In this document: in pieces, positions 12,287-22,514 of the stretch
Numbering within the stretch: the first letter of the stretch is position 1
Layout of the letters: each line of letters opens with the position of its first letter
Source of the DNA: Halomonas piscis
Lineage (GTDB): Bacteria > Pseudomonadota > Gammaproteobacteria > Pseudomonadales > Halomonadaceae
Assembly: GCF_031886125.1 (NCBI RefSeq)
Contig: NZ_CP119391.1
Location: 3,100,001 to 3,164,000, forward strand
DNA length: 64,000 nucleotides
Reading direction: 5' to 3'
Translations under genes and position numbers: made by a program
Notes under the pieces: model-generated
What the model was told of the DNA's origin: nothing
The model's input: the letters and a program-made list of their open reading frames with translations, nothing else
Database searches by the model: none

Positions 12287-14158
12287 ATGGAGATTGTCGA
12301 AGCCTTTCAGCACCGCGTGCGGCACGTGGAAAACCTCTGGATACCTCTTCCCGACGGCATGCGTCTGGCGGCGCGGGCGTGGATTCCGGAAGGGGCGGAT
12401 GATCGGCCAGTGCCGGCAATCCTGGAGTACATTCCCTACCGCAAGGGAGATGTCACCCGGCAGCGCGACGAGGCCGTGCATCCGTTTCTTGGCGGCCACG
12501 GCTACGCCTGCCTGCGGGTCGACCTGCGCGGCAGCGGCGACTCCGACGGCGTGCTCACCGACGAATATCTGTCCCAGGAACTGGACGACGGCGAGGTAGT
12601 TCTCGCCTGGATCGCCGAGCAGACCTGGTGTGACGGCAACGTTGGCATGCTTGGCATCTCCTGGGGCGGCTTCAACGGCCTGCAGCTTGCCGCACGCCGG
12701 CCGCCGGCGCTGAAGGCGATCGTCACGGTCTCCTCCACCGATGATCGCTACACCGACGACGTGCACTACATGGGCGGCTGTCTGCTGACCGAGAACTTCG
12801 CCTGGGCGGGAACGATGTATGCGCACACGTCGCTGCCGCCAAATCCAAAGCTGGTCGGCGAGCGCTGGCGGCAGATGTGGCACGAGCGCATGGAAGGCAG
12901 CGGCTTCTGGCTCGGTGAGTGGCTCGCCCATCAGCACAGGGATAGCTACTGGCGCCATGGCTCGGTGAACGAGAATTATGCCGCCATCGATATTCCCGTC
13001 ATGGCCGTTTCCGGCTGGGCCGACGGCTACTCCAACTCCGTCTTTCGTCTGATGGCGAACCTGAGCGGCCCGCGCGCCGGCCTGATCGGACCCTGGGGGC
13101 ACAAGTACGCTCACGAAGCGCGACCCGGGCCGGCCATCGACTTCCTTGGCGAAGTGGTGCGCTGGTTCGACCGCTGGCTCAAGGGCCTGGCCAGCGGCGT
13201 CGAGGCCGAACCCATGCTGCGGGTGTGGATGCAGGATGCCACGCCGCCGGATACCACCCTGCAGATGAGCGCCGGCCGCTGGTGCTCATTCTCGGCAACT
13301 CCCGACCTGCCCCACGATCAGCGCGAGGAAGATGGGGGGGCGCTGGTGTTTGACAGCGACCTCCTCGCCGCACCCATGGAAATTCTGGGAGCGCCCCTGG
13401 TACAGCTGCGCCTGAGCGCCGACCGCCCGGTGGCTCAGGTAACCGTGCGCCTCTCCAAGGTGGCGCCAAACGGCGAAGTGGCGCGCGTGACCTACGGCCT
13501 GCTGAACCTCACGCATCGCGACAGCCATGCCGCGCCGCAGCCGCTCACCGAGGGTGTTTTCTATGGGGTGAAGGTGCGACTCAATGAGATTGCCCAGCGT
13601 TTCCCCGCCGGATACCGTCTGCGGGTCGCCGTCTCATCCTCATACTGGCCGCTCGCCTGGCCGGCGCCGGAGCCGGCGCGACTGACCCTGGACCTGGCCG
13701 GCAGCGCGCTGCAGCTGCCGCTGCGCCACGGCGAGGGCGCGGACGCGGCAATGGGCCCGCTTGGCGAGCCGCGTCGTGCGCCCAAACCGGAGACCACGGT
13801 ATTGCGTCCGCGAGACTACGAGTGGCAGGTGATTCGCGATCTGCTGAGTAACCGCACCACCATGCAGATCAAGAAGGACGAGGGCGGCTTTCGCTTTGAT
13901 CGGCTGGGGCTGACCATGTGGATCGACAGCGAGGAGCGCTACCATTGCACCGGCAATGACCGCGGCTCAGTGCGGGCCGAAAAACGCACCGAGCGCCGCC
14001 TGAAGCGCGAAGGCTGGGACGTGCGCGTGGTCACCCGCACCCGTCTCAGCTCGGACTCGCGTGCGTTTCATCTGCGTGCCGAAATGGACGGCTACGAGGA
14101 TGATCGGCGGGTTCACAGCCACAACCTGGAGCAGACGATCCCCCGAGACCTGGTCTAG
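12287..14158 (+). CDS. CocE/NonD family alpha/beta hydrolase
   Basis: 623 residues from the ATG at 12287, preceded by GTGAGGA at suitable spacing; a longer start at 12188 lacks such a site. The N-terminal alpha/beta-hydrolase domain has the Xaa-Pro peptidase S15 layout: PDGMRLAARAWIPEG, DLRGSGDSDG, and the nucleophile elbow GISWGG with S125. The acid (VSGWADGYSN) and histidine (GPWGHKYAHEA) segments follow. The C-terminal beta-sandwich (about residues 340-520) matches the CocE jelly-roll domain, including GAPLVQLRLSADRPVAQVTVRL. Members cleave esters or amides, such as cocaine esterase and glutaryl acylases. No signal peptide, so probably cytoplasmic. The last ~100 residues extend beyond the jelly-roll and I do not recognise them. 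Confidence 0.88.
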   Translation: MEIVEAFQHRVRHVENLWIPLPDGMRLAARAWIPEGADDRPVPAILEYIPYRKGDVTRQRDEAVHPFLGGHGYACLRVDLRGSGDSDGVLTDEYLSQELDDGEVVLAWIAEQTWCDGNVGMLGISWGGFNGLQLAARRPPALKAIVTVSSTDDRYTDDVHYMGGCLLTENFAWAGTMYAHTSLPPNPKLVGERWRQMWHERMEGSGFWLGEWLAHQHRDSYWRHGSVNENYAAIDIPVMAVSGWADGYSNSVFRLMANLSGPRAGLIGPWGHKYAHEARPGPAIDFLGEVVRWFDRWLKGLASGVEAEPMLRVWMQDATPPDTTLQMSAGRWCSFSATPDLPHDQREEDGGALVFDSDLLAAPMEILGAPLVQLRLSADRPVAQVTVRLSKVAPNGEVARVTYGLLNLTHRDSHAAPQPLTEGVFYGVKVRLNEIAQRFPAGYRLRVAVSSSYWPLAWPAPEPARLTLDLAGSALQLPLRHGEGADAAMGPLGEPRRAPKPETTVLRPRDYEWQVIRDLLSNRTTMQIKKDEGGFRFDRLGLTMWIDSEERYHCTGNDRGSVRAEKRTERRLKREGWDVRVVTRTRLSSDSRAFHLRAEMDGYEDDRRVHSHNLEQTIPRDLV

Positions 14159-14314
14159 CCTTGTTTAACAGCCGGGCCAGGCATGGCTCACAGTCCCTCG
14201 AAGCCCCGCCAGCCGCCTTTGTAGGGGACAAGCGCCGAGGCCCCAGGAATTAGACCGGCAAGACAATGCCGATCCCGACCTCGGTGACCGGCCCGCTGCG
14301 CCTTCCGGCGAAGG

Positions 14315-15538
14315 CTATTCTATACCGGCGGCCTGGCGCAGGGCCTCGGCGCGGTCGGTTTTCTCCCAGGGGAAAGCGGTGAAGGTCTCCACGTGCTCCT
14401 CGCCCCGATCATCGGTCCAGCGGTAGCTGTGCTCGAACGGCTTGCGGCCGAAATGGCCGTAGGCGGCGGTGAGCTGATACATGGGGTGCTCAAGGTCGAG
14501 CATCCGGGTAATGGCGTAGGGGCGCAGATCGAAGTGCTCGCGCACCAGGCGCACAATAGCGGCCTCGCTCACCTTGCCGGTGCCGAAGGTATCGACCGAC
14601 ACCGACGTCGGCTCGGCCACGCCGATGGCGTAGGACACCTGGATTTCGCACTTGTCGGCAAGCCCCGCGGCAACGATGTTCTTGGCCACGTAGCGCCCGG
14701 CGTAGGCGGCGCTGCGGTCGACCTTGGACGGGTCCTTGCCCGAAAACGCGCCGCCCCCGTGGCGCGCCATGCCGCCGTAAGTATCGACGATGATCTTGCG
14801 CCCGGTGAGCCCGCAGTCGCCTACCGGCCCGCCGATGACAAACTTGCCGGTGGGGTTGATGTGATACTGGGTAGCCTCGTCCAGCCATTCGGCGGGGATC
14901 ACCGCTTCGATGATTTCGCGCCTGACGATCTTGCGCAGCTCTTCCTGATCGATATCGGGGTCGTGCTGGGTCGAAAGCACCACGGCATCGACGCCGCAGG
15001 GCTTGCCGTGCGCGTCGTAGCGGAACGTCAGCTGGCTCTTGGCATCCGGGCGCAGCCAGGGCAAAAGCCCCTCGCGGCGAAGCTCGGACTGCTTTTGCAC
15101 CAGCCGATGCGCGTAGTACACCGGCGCGGGCATGTAATCGTCGGTTTCGTTGGTGGCGTAACCAAACATCAGCCCCTGGTCGCCGGCGCCCTGGTCTTCG
15201 GGCTTGACGCGGTCCACGCCCTGGGCAATGTCCACGCTTTGCTTGCCGATGAGGTTGATGATGCCGCAGGTATCGCCGTCAAAACCGACTTCCGAGGAGG
15301 TATAGCCGATGCCGTTGATCACCTCGCGCACCAGCGCGTCAAGATCAATCCAGGCAGACGTGGTCACTTCCCCGGCAATGATCGCCACGCCGGTCTTGAC
15401 CAGGGTTTCACACGCTGTGCGCGCCTGTTTATCGCGGGCAATAATGGCATCCAGCACCGCATCGGAAATCTGGTCGGCGATCTTGTCGGGGTGACCTTCG
15501 GAAACCGACTCGGAAGTAAACAGGGAATATTCGCTCAT
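14315..15538 (-). CDS. metK: S-adenosylmethionine synthetase
   Basis: 407 residues. It makes S-adenosylmethionine from methionine and ATP. Conserved signatures are clear: [20 protein letters not shown] at the N-terminus, the [15 protein letters not shown] hexapeptide region, the glycine-rich loop [19 protein letters not shown] with its phosphate-binding Lys, and a normal C-terminus ([22 protein letters not shown]). It is transcribed away from tkt, with 157 bases between the two starts. I see no SAM-sensing riboswitch in that interval. The 156 bases between its stop and the hydrolase stop at 14158 show no convincing terminator. Confidence 0.98.
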   Translation of the reverse strand: MSEYSLFTSESVSEGHPDKIADQISDAVLDAIIARDKQARTACETLVKTGVAIIAGEVTTSAWIDLDALVREVINGIGYTSSEVGFDGDTCGIINLIGKQSVDIAQGVDRVKPEDQGAGDQGLMFGYATNETDDYMPAPVYYAHRLVQKQSELRREGLLPWLRPDAKSQLTFRYDAHGKPCGVDAVVLSTQHDPDIDQEELRKIVRREIIEAVIPAEWLDEATQYHINPTGKFVIGGPVGDCGLTGRKIIVDTYGGMARHGGGAFSGKDPSKVDRSAAYAGRYVAKNIVAAGLADKCEIQVSYAIGVAEPTSVSVDTFGTGKVSEAAIVRLVREHFDLRPYAITRMLDLEHPMYQLTAAYGHFGRKPFEHSYRWTDDRGEEHVETFTAFPWEKTDRAEALRQAAGIE

Positions 15539-15628
15539 CGCGCTCTCGACCCTCTGTTCTGGTGGCAGGAGTGAAAATTGTTGCCAAAGGGCTGGAGTTT
15601 ACACCCTGCCCGCACGGCTTCCTAGGAT

Positions 15629-15657
15629 TTGCCGCCATGGGCGAAGTCAGCGATAAT
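15629..15657 (+). promoter_or_regulatory. Probable sigma-70 promoter of the tkt operon
   Basis: TTGCCG (15629-15634) and GATAAT (15652-15657) are separated by exactly 17 bases, 38 bases before the tkt ATG. Four of six -35 and five of six -10 positions match the consensus. This would drive tkt and probably the membrane genes and epd-pgk behind it. Confidence 0.65.
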
Positions 15658-15695
15658 AACGGCTTTGATTTCCGTTTGCAGGCGAGGAGCACCCC

Positions 15696-17720
15696 ATGCC
15701 GTCCCGATTTGAGCTGGCCAATGCCGTTCGCGCGCTTTCCATGGACGCCGTACAAAAGGCCAATTCCGGCCACCCCGGCGCGCCCATGGGCATGGCCGAC
15801 ATCGCCGAAGTGCTGTGGAATGACTACCTCAAGCACAGCCCTGAGGCCCCCCAGTGGGCCGACCGCGATCGCTTTGTGCTCTCCAACGGCCACGGCTCGA
15901 TGCTGCTGTACTCGCTTTTGCACCTTACGGGCTACGACCTCGGCCTCGAGCAGCTGCAAAACTTCCGCCAGCTCCACGCCGCTACCGCCGGCCACCCGGA
16001 GCACGGCTACGCCCCGGGGATCGAAACCACCACCGGCCCGCTGGGCCAGGGGCTGGCCAACGCCGTGGGCATGGCGCTTGCCGAGAAAACGCTGGCCGGC
16101 CAGTTCAACCGCCCGGGCCACGCGATCGTCGATCACCGCACCTGGTGCTTTCTCGGCGACGGCTGTCTGATGGAAGGCATCTCCCACGAGGTGGCCTCCC
16201 TTGCCGGCACCCAGAAGCTGGGCAAGCTGGTGGCGTTTTACGACGATAACGGCATTTCCATCGACGGCGAGGTCGACGGCTGGTTTACCGAGGATACCGC
16301 CAAGCGCTTTGACGCCTACGGCTGGCACGTAGTGGCCAACGTCGACGGCCACAAGCCCGACGAGATCAAGGCAGCCATCGAGCTTGCCCTGACCCAGGAC
16401 GATAAGCCCAGCCTGATCGTGTGCAAGACCGTGATCGGCTTTGGCGCGCCCAACAAGCAGGGCAAGGCGTCCTCCCACGGGGCCGCGCTCGGCGACGACG
16501 AAGTCGCCGCCGCCCGGGAGCAGCTGGGCTGGCATCATGCCCCCTTCCACGTTCCCGAAGACATCTACGTCGGCTGGGACACTCGGGAGGCGGGCAAGGC
16601 GCGCCAGGCCGAGTGGGACGCACGCTTTGCGCGCTACGCCGAGGCCTTCCCCGAGGACGCCGCCGAGCTTAAGCGCCGCCTGAAGGGCGAGCTGCCGCGC
16701 ACGCTCACCAGCCTGGCGCTGGTGGAAAAGGCCCAGCAGGAGGCCAAGACCACCGCGTCGCGCAAGGCATCGCTTGCCGTGCTCAACGAGCTTGGTCCCC
16801 AGCTGCCCGAACTGCTCGGCGGCAGCGCCGATCTGGCGCCGTCGAACCTGACATTCTGGGACGGCGCCAGGACCATCACGCCCGACGCGCCCGACGGCAG
16901 CTACCTGCACTACGGCGTGCGCGAATTCGGCATGGCCGCGATCATGAACGGCATCGCCCTGCACGGCGGCTTTGTGCCCTACGGCGCGACGTTCTTGACC
17001 TTTATGGACTACATGCGCAACGCCATCCGCATGTCGGCGATCATGAACCAGCAGGCCATCTACGTCTTTACCCACGACTCCATCGGCCTTGGCGAAGACG
17101 GCCCCACCCACCAGCCCGTCGAACAGCTGACCGGCTTGCGCACCATTCCCAATCTTTGTGCCTGGCGCCCCTGCGACGCGGTGGAAACCGCCGCCGCCTG
17201 GGACGCGGCGGTCAAGCATACCTCCGGCCCCACCGCGCTGGTGTTTTCGCGCCAGAACCTCGACCACCAGCCGCGTACCCGGGCCCAGCTGGCCAACATC
17301 CAGCGCGGCGGCTACGTTCTTAAGGACAGCGAGGCCGCGCCGGAGCTGATTCTGATCGCCACCGGCTCCGAGGTCGGCCTGGCCATGGACGCCGCCGCCG
17401 AGCTTGAAGCCGGCGGCACCGCCGTGCGCGTGGTCTCCATGCCGTCCACCCAGCGCTTCGATGACCAGAGCGCCGAATACCGCGACAGCGTGCTGCCGGC
17501 ATCGGTCACCAAACGCATTGCCGTGGAAGCCGCCCACGCCGACTACTGGTACAAGTACGTGGGCCTTGAGGGCCGGGTGATCGGCATGACCACCTACGGC
17601 GAATCCGCCCCGGCGGAGGATCTGTTCAAGCACTTCGGCTTTACCGTCGATCACGTGGTCGAGCAGGCCCGGGCGCTGCTGGAGAAAATGCCTTTGTCGG
17701 TGACGTCATGCCTGCGCTGA
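15696..17720 (+). CDS. tkt: Transketolase
   Basis: 674 residues, slightly longer than E. coli TktA (663). It moves two-carbon units between sugar phosphates with thiamine diphosphate in the pentose phosphate pathway. Visible features: the N-terminal [19 protein letters not shown], the ThDP-binding [13 protein letters not shown] segment, the catalytic glutamate region in [37 protein letters not shown], and the substrate-contacting DYWYKYVG near the end. The reading frame runs 13 bases into the CidA/LrgA-type gene, so the last residues (SVTSCLR) are not conserved enzyme sequence. It heads the tkt-epd-pgk-fba carbon block. Confidence 0.97.
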   Translation: MPSRFELANAVRALSMDAVQKANSGHPGAPMGMADIAEVLWNDYLKHSPEAPQWADRDRFVLSNGHGSMLLYSLLHLTGYDLGLEQLQNFRQLHAATAGHPEHGYAPGIETTTGPLGQGLANAVGMALAEKTLAGQFNRPGHAIVDHRTWCFLGDGCLMEGISHEVASLAGTQKLGKLVAFYDDNGISIDGEVDGWFTEDTAKRFDAYGWHVVANVDGHKPDEIKAAIELALTQDDKPSLIVCKTVIGFGAPNKQGKASSHGAALGDDEVAAAREQLGWHHAPFHVPEDIYVGWDTREAGKARQAEWDARFARYAEAFPEDAAELKRRLKGELPRTLTSLALVEKAQQEAKTTASRKASLAVLNELGPQLPELLGGSADLAPSNLTFWDGARTITPDAPDGSYLHYGVREFGMAAIMNGIALHGGFVPYGATFLTFMDYMRNAIRMSAIMNQQAIYVFTHDSIGLGEDGPTHQPVEQLTGLRTIPNLCAWRPCDAVETAAAWDAAVKHTSGPTALVFSRQNLDHQPRTRAQLANIQRGGYVLKDSEAAPELILIATGSEVGLAMDAAAELEAGGTAVRVVSMPSTQRFDDQSAEYRDSVLPASVTKRIAVEAAHADYWYKYVGLEGRVIGMTTYGESAPAEDLFKHFGFTVDHVVEQARALLEKMPLSVTSCLR

Positions 17721-18061
17721 ACGGTTTTTTGTGGCTGCTGCTGTGCTGGCTTGCCGGTGAGCTGATCGTCTACTACACCGGCATCCCCATTTCCTCCGGC
17801 GTGATCGGCATGCTGCTGCTGGGCGGCGCCCTGGCGATAAACGGCGGCGTGCCGGATAGCGTGGCCGCCGCCGCCCAGCCGCTGATCGCCATGCTGGCGA
17901 TGCTGATCATGCCCGGCGTGACCGGCGTGTTTTTCATGATCGACGAGCTGGCCGGGCAGTGGACCGCGATCATGCTAAGCCTGGTCGTGGGCACCCTGCT
18001 CAGCGTGTTTACTACGCTTTGGCTATTGAAGCGCCTGATGCAGGATGACCATGCTGAGTGA
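17708..18061 (+). CDS. CidA/LrgA family membrane protein
   Basis: 117 residues with four hydrophobic segments, starting at the ATG at 17708, which overlaps the tkt stop by 13 bases. [18 protein letters not shown] and [15 protein letters not shown] are typical of CidA/LrgA holin-like proteins. In Gram-positives such pairs influence murein hydrolase activity and the export or uptake of small overflow metabolites such as pyruvate; the role in this group is less clear. It overlaps the LrgB-type gene by 17 bases, and the two products probably work together in the inner membrane. Translational coupling to transketolase points to a carbon-metabolism link, which is an inference. Confidence 0.88.
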   Translation: MPALNGFLWLLLCWLAGELIVYYTGIPISSGVIGMLLLGGALAINGGVPDSVAAAAQPLIAMLAMLIMPGVTGVFFMIDELAGQWTAIMLSLVVGTLLSVFTTLWLLKRLMQDDHAE

Positions 18062-18764
18062 GGCACTGCTAGAGCGACTGACCGCCACGCCGCTGTTCGC
18101 CGTGGCGCTTACGCTGGCTGCCTACCTGGTCGCCATGGCGCTGCTCAAGCGCCTTGGCCGGCCGCCCTGGCTACCGGCCATTCTGCTCGCCACCGTTCTG
18201 CTGACCGGCGCGCTGGTGCTCACCGGGGTGGATTACACGGCCTACCAGGACGGCGCCCGCTGGCTTACCGTGCTGCTGGGCCCGGCGACCGTGGCGCTGG
18301 GCATGCCGCTATACCAGCTGCTGCCCCGCATTCGCCAGCTGTGGCGCCCGTTGGCCGTGTGCCTGCCGGTGTCCGCCGTCATGGCCATTGTCTACGCGCT
18401 GGGCCTCGCCTGGCTCATGGGCGCGCCTCCCGAGATCATCGCCTCGCTTGCCGCCAAATCGGTTACTGCCCCCATCGCCATGGGCATTGCCGAGCAGATC
18501 GGCGGCAACGTCTCGCTGCTGCTGGGGGCGCTGCTGATCACCGGCGTGGCCGCCATTGCCTTTGTCAGCCTGGTTGCCAGGCTGATGGACATTACCGACG
18601 AGCGCCTGATCGGCTTTGCCCTGGGCGTCAACGGCCACGCCCTGGGCACGGTACGCGCCTTTGAAATCGGCCCCACCGCCGGCGCCTTTGCCTCGCTTGG
18701 GATGAGCCTGACGGGCATCTTCACCGCGCTTTTGCTGCCGCTGGCCTGGCAGCTGTTAAGCTGA
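18045..18764 (+). CDS. LrgB/CidB family membrane protein
   Basis: 239 residues with about six to seven hydrophobic helices, starting at the ATG at 18045 inside the end of the CidA/LrgA-type gene; an ATG at 18051 is a close alternative. The LrgB family signature is clear: WLTVLLGPATVALGMPLY in the middle and SLAAKSVTAPIAMGIAEQIGG further on, with ALGVNGHALGTVRAFEIG near the C-terminus. It is the expected partner of the preceding protein. It is followed after 72 bases by epd, so the pair is embedded in the carbon operon rather than standing alone. Confidence 0.9.
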   Translation: MTMLSEALLERLTATPLFAVALTLAAYLVAMALLKRLGRPPWLPAILLATVLLTGALVLTGVDYTAYQDGARWLTVLLGPATVALGMPLYQLLPRIRQLWRPLAVCLPVSAVMAIVYALGLAWLMGAPPEIIASLAAKSVTAPIAMGIAEQIGGNVSLLLGALLITGVAAIAFVSLVARLMDITDERLIGFALGVNGHALGTVRAFEIGPTAGAFASLGMSLTGIFTALLLPLAWQLLS

Positions 18765-18836
18765 CGCCAATAGCCCCCTGAGCCCGGCTGCCGGCGGCCA
18801 CGCATCTCACTTCAGCATAGCGGAGGACATCACACC

Positions 18837-19952
18837 ATGGCGGACGAGGCTTACCGGTACCGCATTGCCATCAACGGCTACGGCCGCATCGGCCAGTGCG
18901 TGCTGCGCGCGCTGGTAGAGCGCGAGACGGCCAGCACCGACCCTACCCATATCGACCCGGTACCCATCGACATCGTCGCCATCAACGAGCTCTCGGACGC
19001 CGCTACCATCAGCTACCTGACGCGCTTTGATACCACCCACGGGCGCTTTCCCGGCACGGTGGAAAGCGACAACGGCGACCTGATCGTCAACGGCCGGCGC
19101 ATCCGCCTGCTTAGCGAGCCGGACCCTACCCGGCTTCCCTGGCGCGAGCTCGACGTGGACCTGGTGGTGGAGTGTTCGGGCAGCTTCAAGGACCGCGCCA
19201 CCGCTATGCAGCACATCGACGCCGGGGCCAAACAGCTGCTGTTTTCCCAGCCGGCGGAAAGCGACGTCGACGCAACCGTGGTATGGGGGATCAACCAGGA
19301 CTCGCTGACGCTTGACCAGCCGGTGATCTCCGCCGCCTCCTGCACCACCAACTGCCTGGTGCCGCTTTTGACGGTGCTTAACGAAGCGCTGGGCGTAGAG
19401 CACGGCGTGACCACCACGATTCACTCGGCGATGAACGACCAGCCGGTGATCGACGCCTACCACCAGACCGACCTGCGCCTGACGCGCTCGGCGATGCAGT
19501 CCATTGTCCCCGTGGATACCGGCCTGGCCCGGGGCATCAGCCGGCTGATGCCGGACCTTGCCGGGCGCTTTGAGTGCCTGCACGTGCGGGTGCCCACCAT
19601 CAACGTGTCGGCCATGGACCTGGCGCTGACGGTCAGCCGCAACACCCATGCCGCAGCGGTCAACGAACTGCTGCAAACGGCCGTGGCCAGCCGGCTCGGC
19701 GGCGTGCTGGGCTATACCGAGGAGCCCACCGCCTCCAGCGACTTCAACCACGACCCGCGCTCGGGGGTCATCGACGCCACCCAGACCCGGGTCGCCGGTG
19801 CACGGCTGGTCAAGCTTTTATGCTGGTTCGACAACGAATGGGGCTTTGCCAACCGCATGCTGGATATCACCCAACACCTGGCCCGGCTGCGCGGCGAAGC
19901 CCCGACTTTTCATGCCCAACGGCCCCACAGAAACGAGGACGCTTTGCCATGA
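18837..19952 (+). CDS. epd: D-erythrose-4-phosphate dehydrogenase / GAPDH family
   Basis: 371 residues. The N-terminal NAD-binding motif INGYGRIGQ and the catalytic cysteine in SAASCTTNC (C169) are present, together with [14 protein letters not shown] and [10 protein letters not shown]. The phrase [15 protein letters not shown] with [13 protein letters not shown] matches E4P dehydrogenases (E. coli Epd has IHSAMHDQQVIDAYH) better than glycolytic GapA. The enzyme oxidises erythrose 4-phosphate to 4-phosphoerythronate for pyridoxal phosphate synthesis, though some homologues also use glyceraldehyde 3-phosphate. The ATGA overlap with pgk, and tkt upstream, follow the order seen in many gammaproteobacteria. 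Confidence 0.9.
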   Translation: MADEAYRYRIAINGYGRIGQCVLRALVERETASTDPTHIDPVPIDIVAINELSDAATISYLTRFDTTHGRFPGTVESDNGDLIVNGRRIRLLSEPDPTRLPWRELDVDLVVECSGSFKDRATAMQHIDAGAKQLLFSQPAESDVDATVVWGINQDSLTLDQPVISAASCTTNCLVPLLTVLNEALGVEHGVTTTIHSAMNDQPVIDAYHQTDLRLTRSAMQSIVPVDTGLARGISRLMPDLAGRFECLHVRVPTINVSAMDLALTVSRNTHAAAVNELLQTAVASRLGGVLGYTEEPTASSDFNHDPRSGVIDATQTRVAGARLVKLLCWFDNEWGFANRMLDITQHLARLRGEAPTFHAQRPHRNEDALP

Positions 19953-21142
19953 GCGCGCACCCCCCGAATCTGCAAACCCCGAACGTACAAACCATGGAGG
20001 ATCTTCCGCTTCACGGCCGGCGCGTCCTGATCCGTGAAGACCTGAACGTACCCATCCGCGAGGGACGGGTGGCAAGCGATGCCCGCCTGCGCGCGGTGCT
20101 GCCCACCATCCGCGCAGCCGCCGATGCCGGCGCCCAGGTGCTGCTGATGAGCCATCTGGGACGCCCGGTCGAGGGCGAGCCGGAAGACGAATTCTCCCTG
20201 GCCCCGGTGGCCACGCGCCTGGGCGAGCTGCTCGAGCGCCCGATTACGCTGGTCACCGACTACCTGGAAACCGCGCCCAGGCTTGGCAACGGCGAGATCG
20301 CCCTGCTGGAGAACGTGCGTTTCAACGCCGGCGAGAAGAAGGACGACGAAACGCTTGCCCGCCGCTACGCCGCGCTGTGCGACGTCTTTGTCATGGACGC
20401 CTTCGGCACCGCCCACCGCGCTCAGGCCTCTACCCACGGCGTCGCGCAGTTCGCCCCGAGCGCCTGCGCCGGCCCCTTGCTCGCCGCCGAGCTTGCCGCG
20501 CTGGAAACCGCGCTTGCCGCGCCCAGGCGTCCCATGGCGGCCATCGTCGGCGGCGCCAAGGTCTCGACCAAGCTCGAAGTCCTGACGGCACTGGCCGACA
20601 AGTGCGACCAGCTGATCGTCGGCGGCGGCATCGCCAACACCTTCATTGCCGCCGCCGGCCATAACGTCGGCCAGTCGCTTTACGAGGCGGCGCTTGTCGA
20701 CCAGGCCCGCGCACTGATGGAAAAAGTCGACATCCCGCTGCCCACCGACGTCGTGGTGGCCACCGAGGTGTCCAAGGCCGCCACGGCCACGGTCAAGCCG
20801 GTGGAGCAAGTCGCCGACGACGAGATGATCCTCGACATCGGCCCGGCAAGCGCCGAGCACCTTGCCGACCTGCTCAAAAAGGCCGGCACCGTGCTGTGGA
20901 ACGGTCCCGTGGGGGTTTTTGAAATCGACCAGTTTGGCGAAGGCACCCGGCGCCTGGCCCGGGCCATTGCCGACAGCGACGCTTTCTCGATCGCCGGCGG
21001 CGGTGATACCTTGGCCGCCATCGATAAGTACGCCATGGCCGACCGGGTGTCGTATATCTCCACTGGCGGCGGCGCCTTTCTGGAATACGTCGAAGGCAAA
21101 ACGCTGCCTGCCGTCAGCGCGCTGGAAGCGGCAGCGAGATAG
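19949..21142 (+). CDS. pgk: Phosphoglycerate kinase
   Basis: 397 residues from the ATG at 19949, which overlaps the epd stop as ATGA and has GAGGA 9 bases upstream. Many homologues start near the next ATG at 19994 ([10 protein letters not shown]), which has no ribosome-binding site here, so a 15-residue extension is possible. Family motifs: [10 protein letters not shown] near the N-terminus, [54 protein letters not shown], and the C-terminal nucleotide segment [13 protein letters not shown]. It transfers phosphate from 1,3-bisphosphoglycerate to ADP. Followed after 54 bases by a long hairpin and then fba. Confidence 0.97.
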   Translation: MSAHPPNLQTPNVQTMEDLPLHGRRVLIREDLNVPIREGRVASDARLRAVLPTIRAAADAGAQVLLMSHLGRPVEGEPEDEFSLAPVATRLGELLERPITLVTDYLETAPRLGNGEIALLENVRFNAGEKKDDETLARRYAALCDVFVMDAFGTAHRAQASTHGVAQFAPSACAGPLLAAELAALETALAAPRRPMAAIVGGAKVSTKLEVLTALADKCDQLIVGGGIANTFIAAAGHNVGQSLYEAALVDQARALMEKVDIPLPTDVVVATEVSKAATATVKPVEQVADDEMILDIGPASAEHLADLLKKAGTVLWNGPVGVFEIDQFGEGTRRLARAIADSDAFSIAGGGDTLAAIDKYAMADRVSYISTGGGAFLEYVEGKTLPAVSALEAAAR

Positions 21143-21196
21143 GCCGGCGCTTGTAACAGGCGTCTTGTTGAGACATGATCTCAACCAGCGCCAACA

Positions 21197-21235
21197 ACAC
21201 CGAGCTTTGCCGCCCTGCCTGGCAAAGCTCGGTGT
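21197..21235 (+). promoter_or_regulatory. Perfect 15-bp hairpin between pgk and fba
   Basis: The arms 21197-21211 and 21221-21235 are perfect reverse complements over 15 bases, with a 9-base loop. Only TTT follows after five bases, so it is a poor intrinsic terminator on the plus strand. It lies 37 bases before the fba start. It may protect the pgk mRNA 3' end, act as a partial terminator, or mark an RNase III cut that separates pgk from fba messages. Confidence 0.65.
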
Positions 21236-21271
21236 CCACTTTATCTCCGCTACCGATATTAAGGTGACTTC

Positions 21272-22336
21272 ATGGCATTAATCAGCATGCGCCAGATGCT
21301 GGATCACGCCGCCGAACACGGCTACGGCATCCCCGCCTTCAACGTCAACAACCTCGAGCAAATGCGCGCCATCATGGAAGCCGCCGATCGGACCGACTCG
21401 CCGGTGATCATCCAGGCGTCCGCCGGCGCGCGCAAATACGCCGGCGCGCCCTTTCTGCGCCATCTGATCCTGGCGGCGGTCGAAGAGTTTCCGCATATTC
21501 CGGTGGCCATGCACCAGGATCACGGCACCAGCCCCGCGGTGTGCCAGCGCTCCATTCAGCTGGGCTTTTCCTCGGTGATGATGGACGGCTCCCTGGGCGA
21601 AGACGGCAAAACGCCGATGGACTATGACTACAACGTCGACGTCACCCGGCGCACCGTGGAAATGGCCCACGCCTGCGGCGTATCCGTGGAAGGCGAGCTG
21701 GGCTGTTTGGGCAGCCTGGAAACCGGCATGGCCGGCGAGGAAGACGGCGTTGGCGCCGAGGGCAAGCTCGACCGCGAGCAGCTGCTGACCGACCCCGAAG
21801 AGGCGGCCGAATTCGTCAAGGCCACCCACGTGGACGCTCTGGCCATTGCCATCGGCACCAGCCACGGCGCCTACAAGTTCACCCGGCCGCCCACCGGCGA
21901 TACGCTCTCCATCCAGCGTATCAAGGAAATCCACGCGCGCATCCCGGATACCCACCTGGTGATGCACGGCTCCTCCTCGGTTCCCCAGGAGTGGCTCGAC
22001 GTGATCAACCAGTACGGCGGGGAGATTCCCGAAACCTACGGCGTGCCGGTTTCAGAAATCGTCGAAGGCATCAAGCACGGCGTGCGCAAGGTCAACGTCG
22101 ATACCGACCTGCGTCTGGCCTCCACCGGTGCGGTGCGCCGCTTTCTGGCGCAGAACCCGGCCGAGTTCGATCCGCGCAAGTTCCTCAAGGAAACCGTCAG
22201 CGCCATGCGCGACGTGTGCATCAACCGCTACGAATCCTTTGGCGCCGCGGGCAACGCCAGCAAGATCAAGCCGATTAGCCTGGAAGACATGTACCAGCGC
22301 TACGAGCGCGGCGAGATGGCGCCCAAGGTCAAATAA
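21272..22336 (+). CDS. fba: Class II fructose-bisphosphate aldolase (Calvin-cycle subtype)
   Basis: 354 residues. It interconverts fructose 1,6-bisphosphate with DHAP and glyceraldehyde 3-phosphate using zinc. Zinc and active-site segments are visible: [67 protein letters not shown] and [14 protein letters not shown]. Length and motifs match the CbbA/Fba long class II-type enzymes. The ribosome-binding site AAGGTGA is 6 bases before the ATG. A strong terminator follows at 22384. It completes the tkt-epd-pgk-fba block, with no pyruvate kinase gene between pgk and fba. Confidence 0.97.
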   Translation: MALISMRQMLDHAAEHGYGIPAFNVNNLEQMRAIMEAADRTDSPVIIQASAGARKYAGAPFLRHLILAAVEEFPHIPVAMHQDHGTSPAVCQRSIQLGFSSVMMDGSLGEDGKTPMDYDYNVDVTRRTVEMAHACGVSVEGELGCLGSLETGMAGEEDGVGAEGKLDREQLLTDPEEAAEFVKATHVDALAIAIGTSHGAYKFTRPPTGDTLSIQRIKEIHARIPDTHLVMHGSSSVPQEWLDVINQYGGEIPETYGVPVSEIVEGIKHGVRKVNVDTDLRLASTGAVRRFLAQNPAEFDPRKFLKETVSAMRDVCINRYESFGAAGNASKIKPISLEDMYQRYERGEMAPKVK

Positions 22337-22383
22337 GCATGGACCCGGCGCGTCCTCAGCCGGGCAGGCAACGTGAATACCAC

Positions 22384-22406
22384 AGGCGGCCCCGGGCCGC
22401 CTTTTT
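22384..22406 (+). terminator. Intrinsic terminator of the fba operon
   Basis: AGGCGGCCC (22384-22392) and GGGCCGCCT (22394-22402) form a strong GC stem followed directly by TTTTT, 48 bases after the fba stop codon. Confidence 0.85.
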
Positions 22407-22514
22407 CATGCCCCGGCGCCGCGGCATCGGCGTGGCCCCGGACGGGACCTAAGCCAGTAGCCGGGTCAGGGGCTTTGTGACACACTGAGGCGTCATCCGC
22501 TGCAAGGAATCGCC

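Noticed and set aside
15539..15695. Possible SAM riboswitch before metK
   Set aside because: No kink-turn or SAM-I/SAM-II style pairing seen; the interval is short and contains the tkt promoter instead.
15429..17654. Open frame of 741 codons antisense to tkt
   Set aside because: It is the reverse-frame shadow of transketolase; the codon composition (Val/Gly/His rich) is typical of such shadows and no domain is visible.
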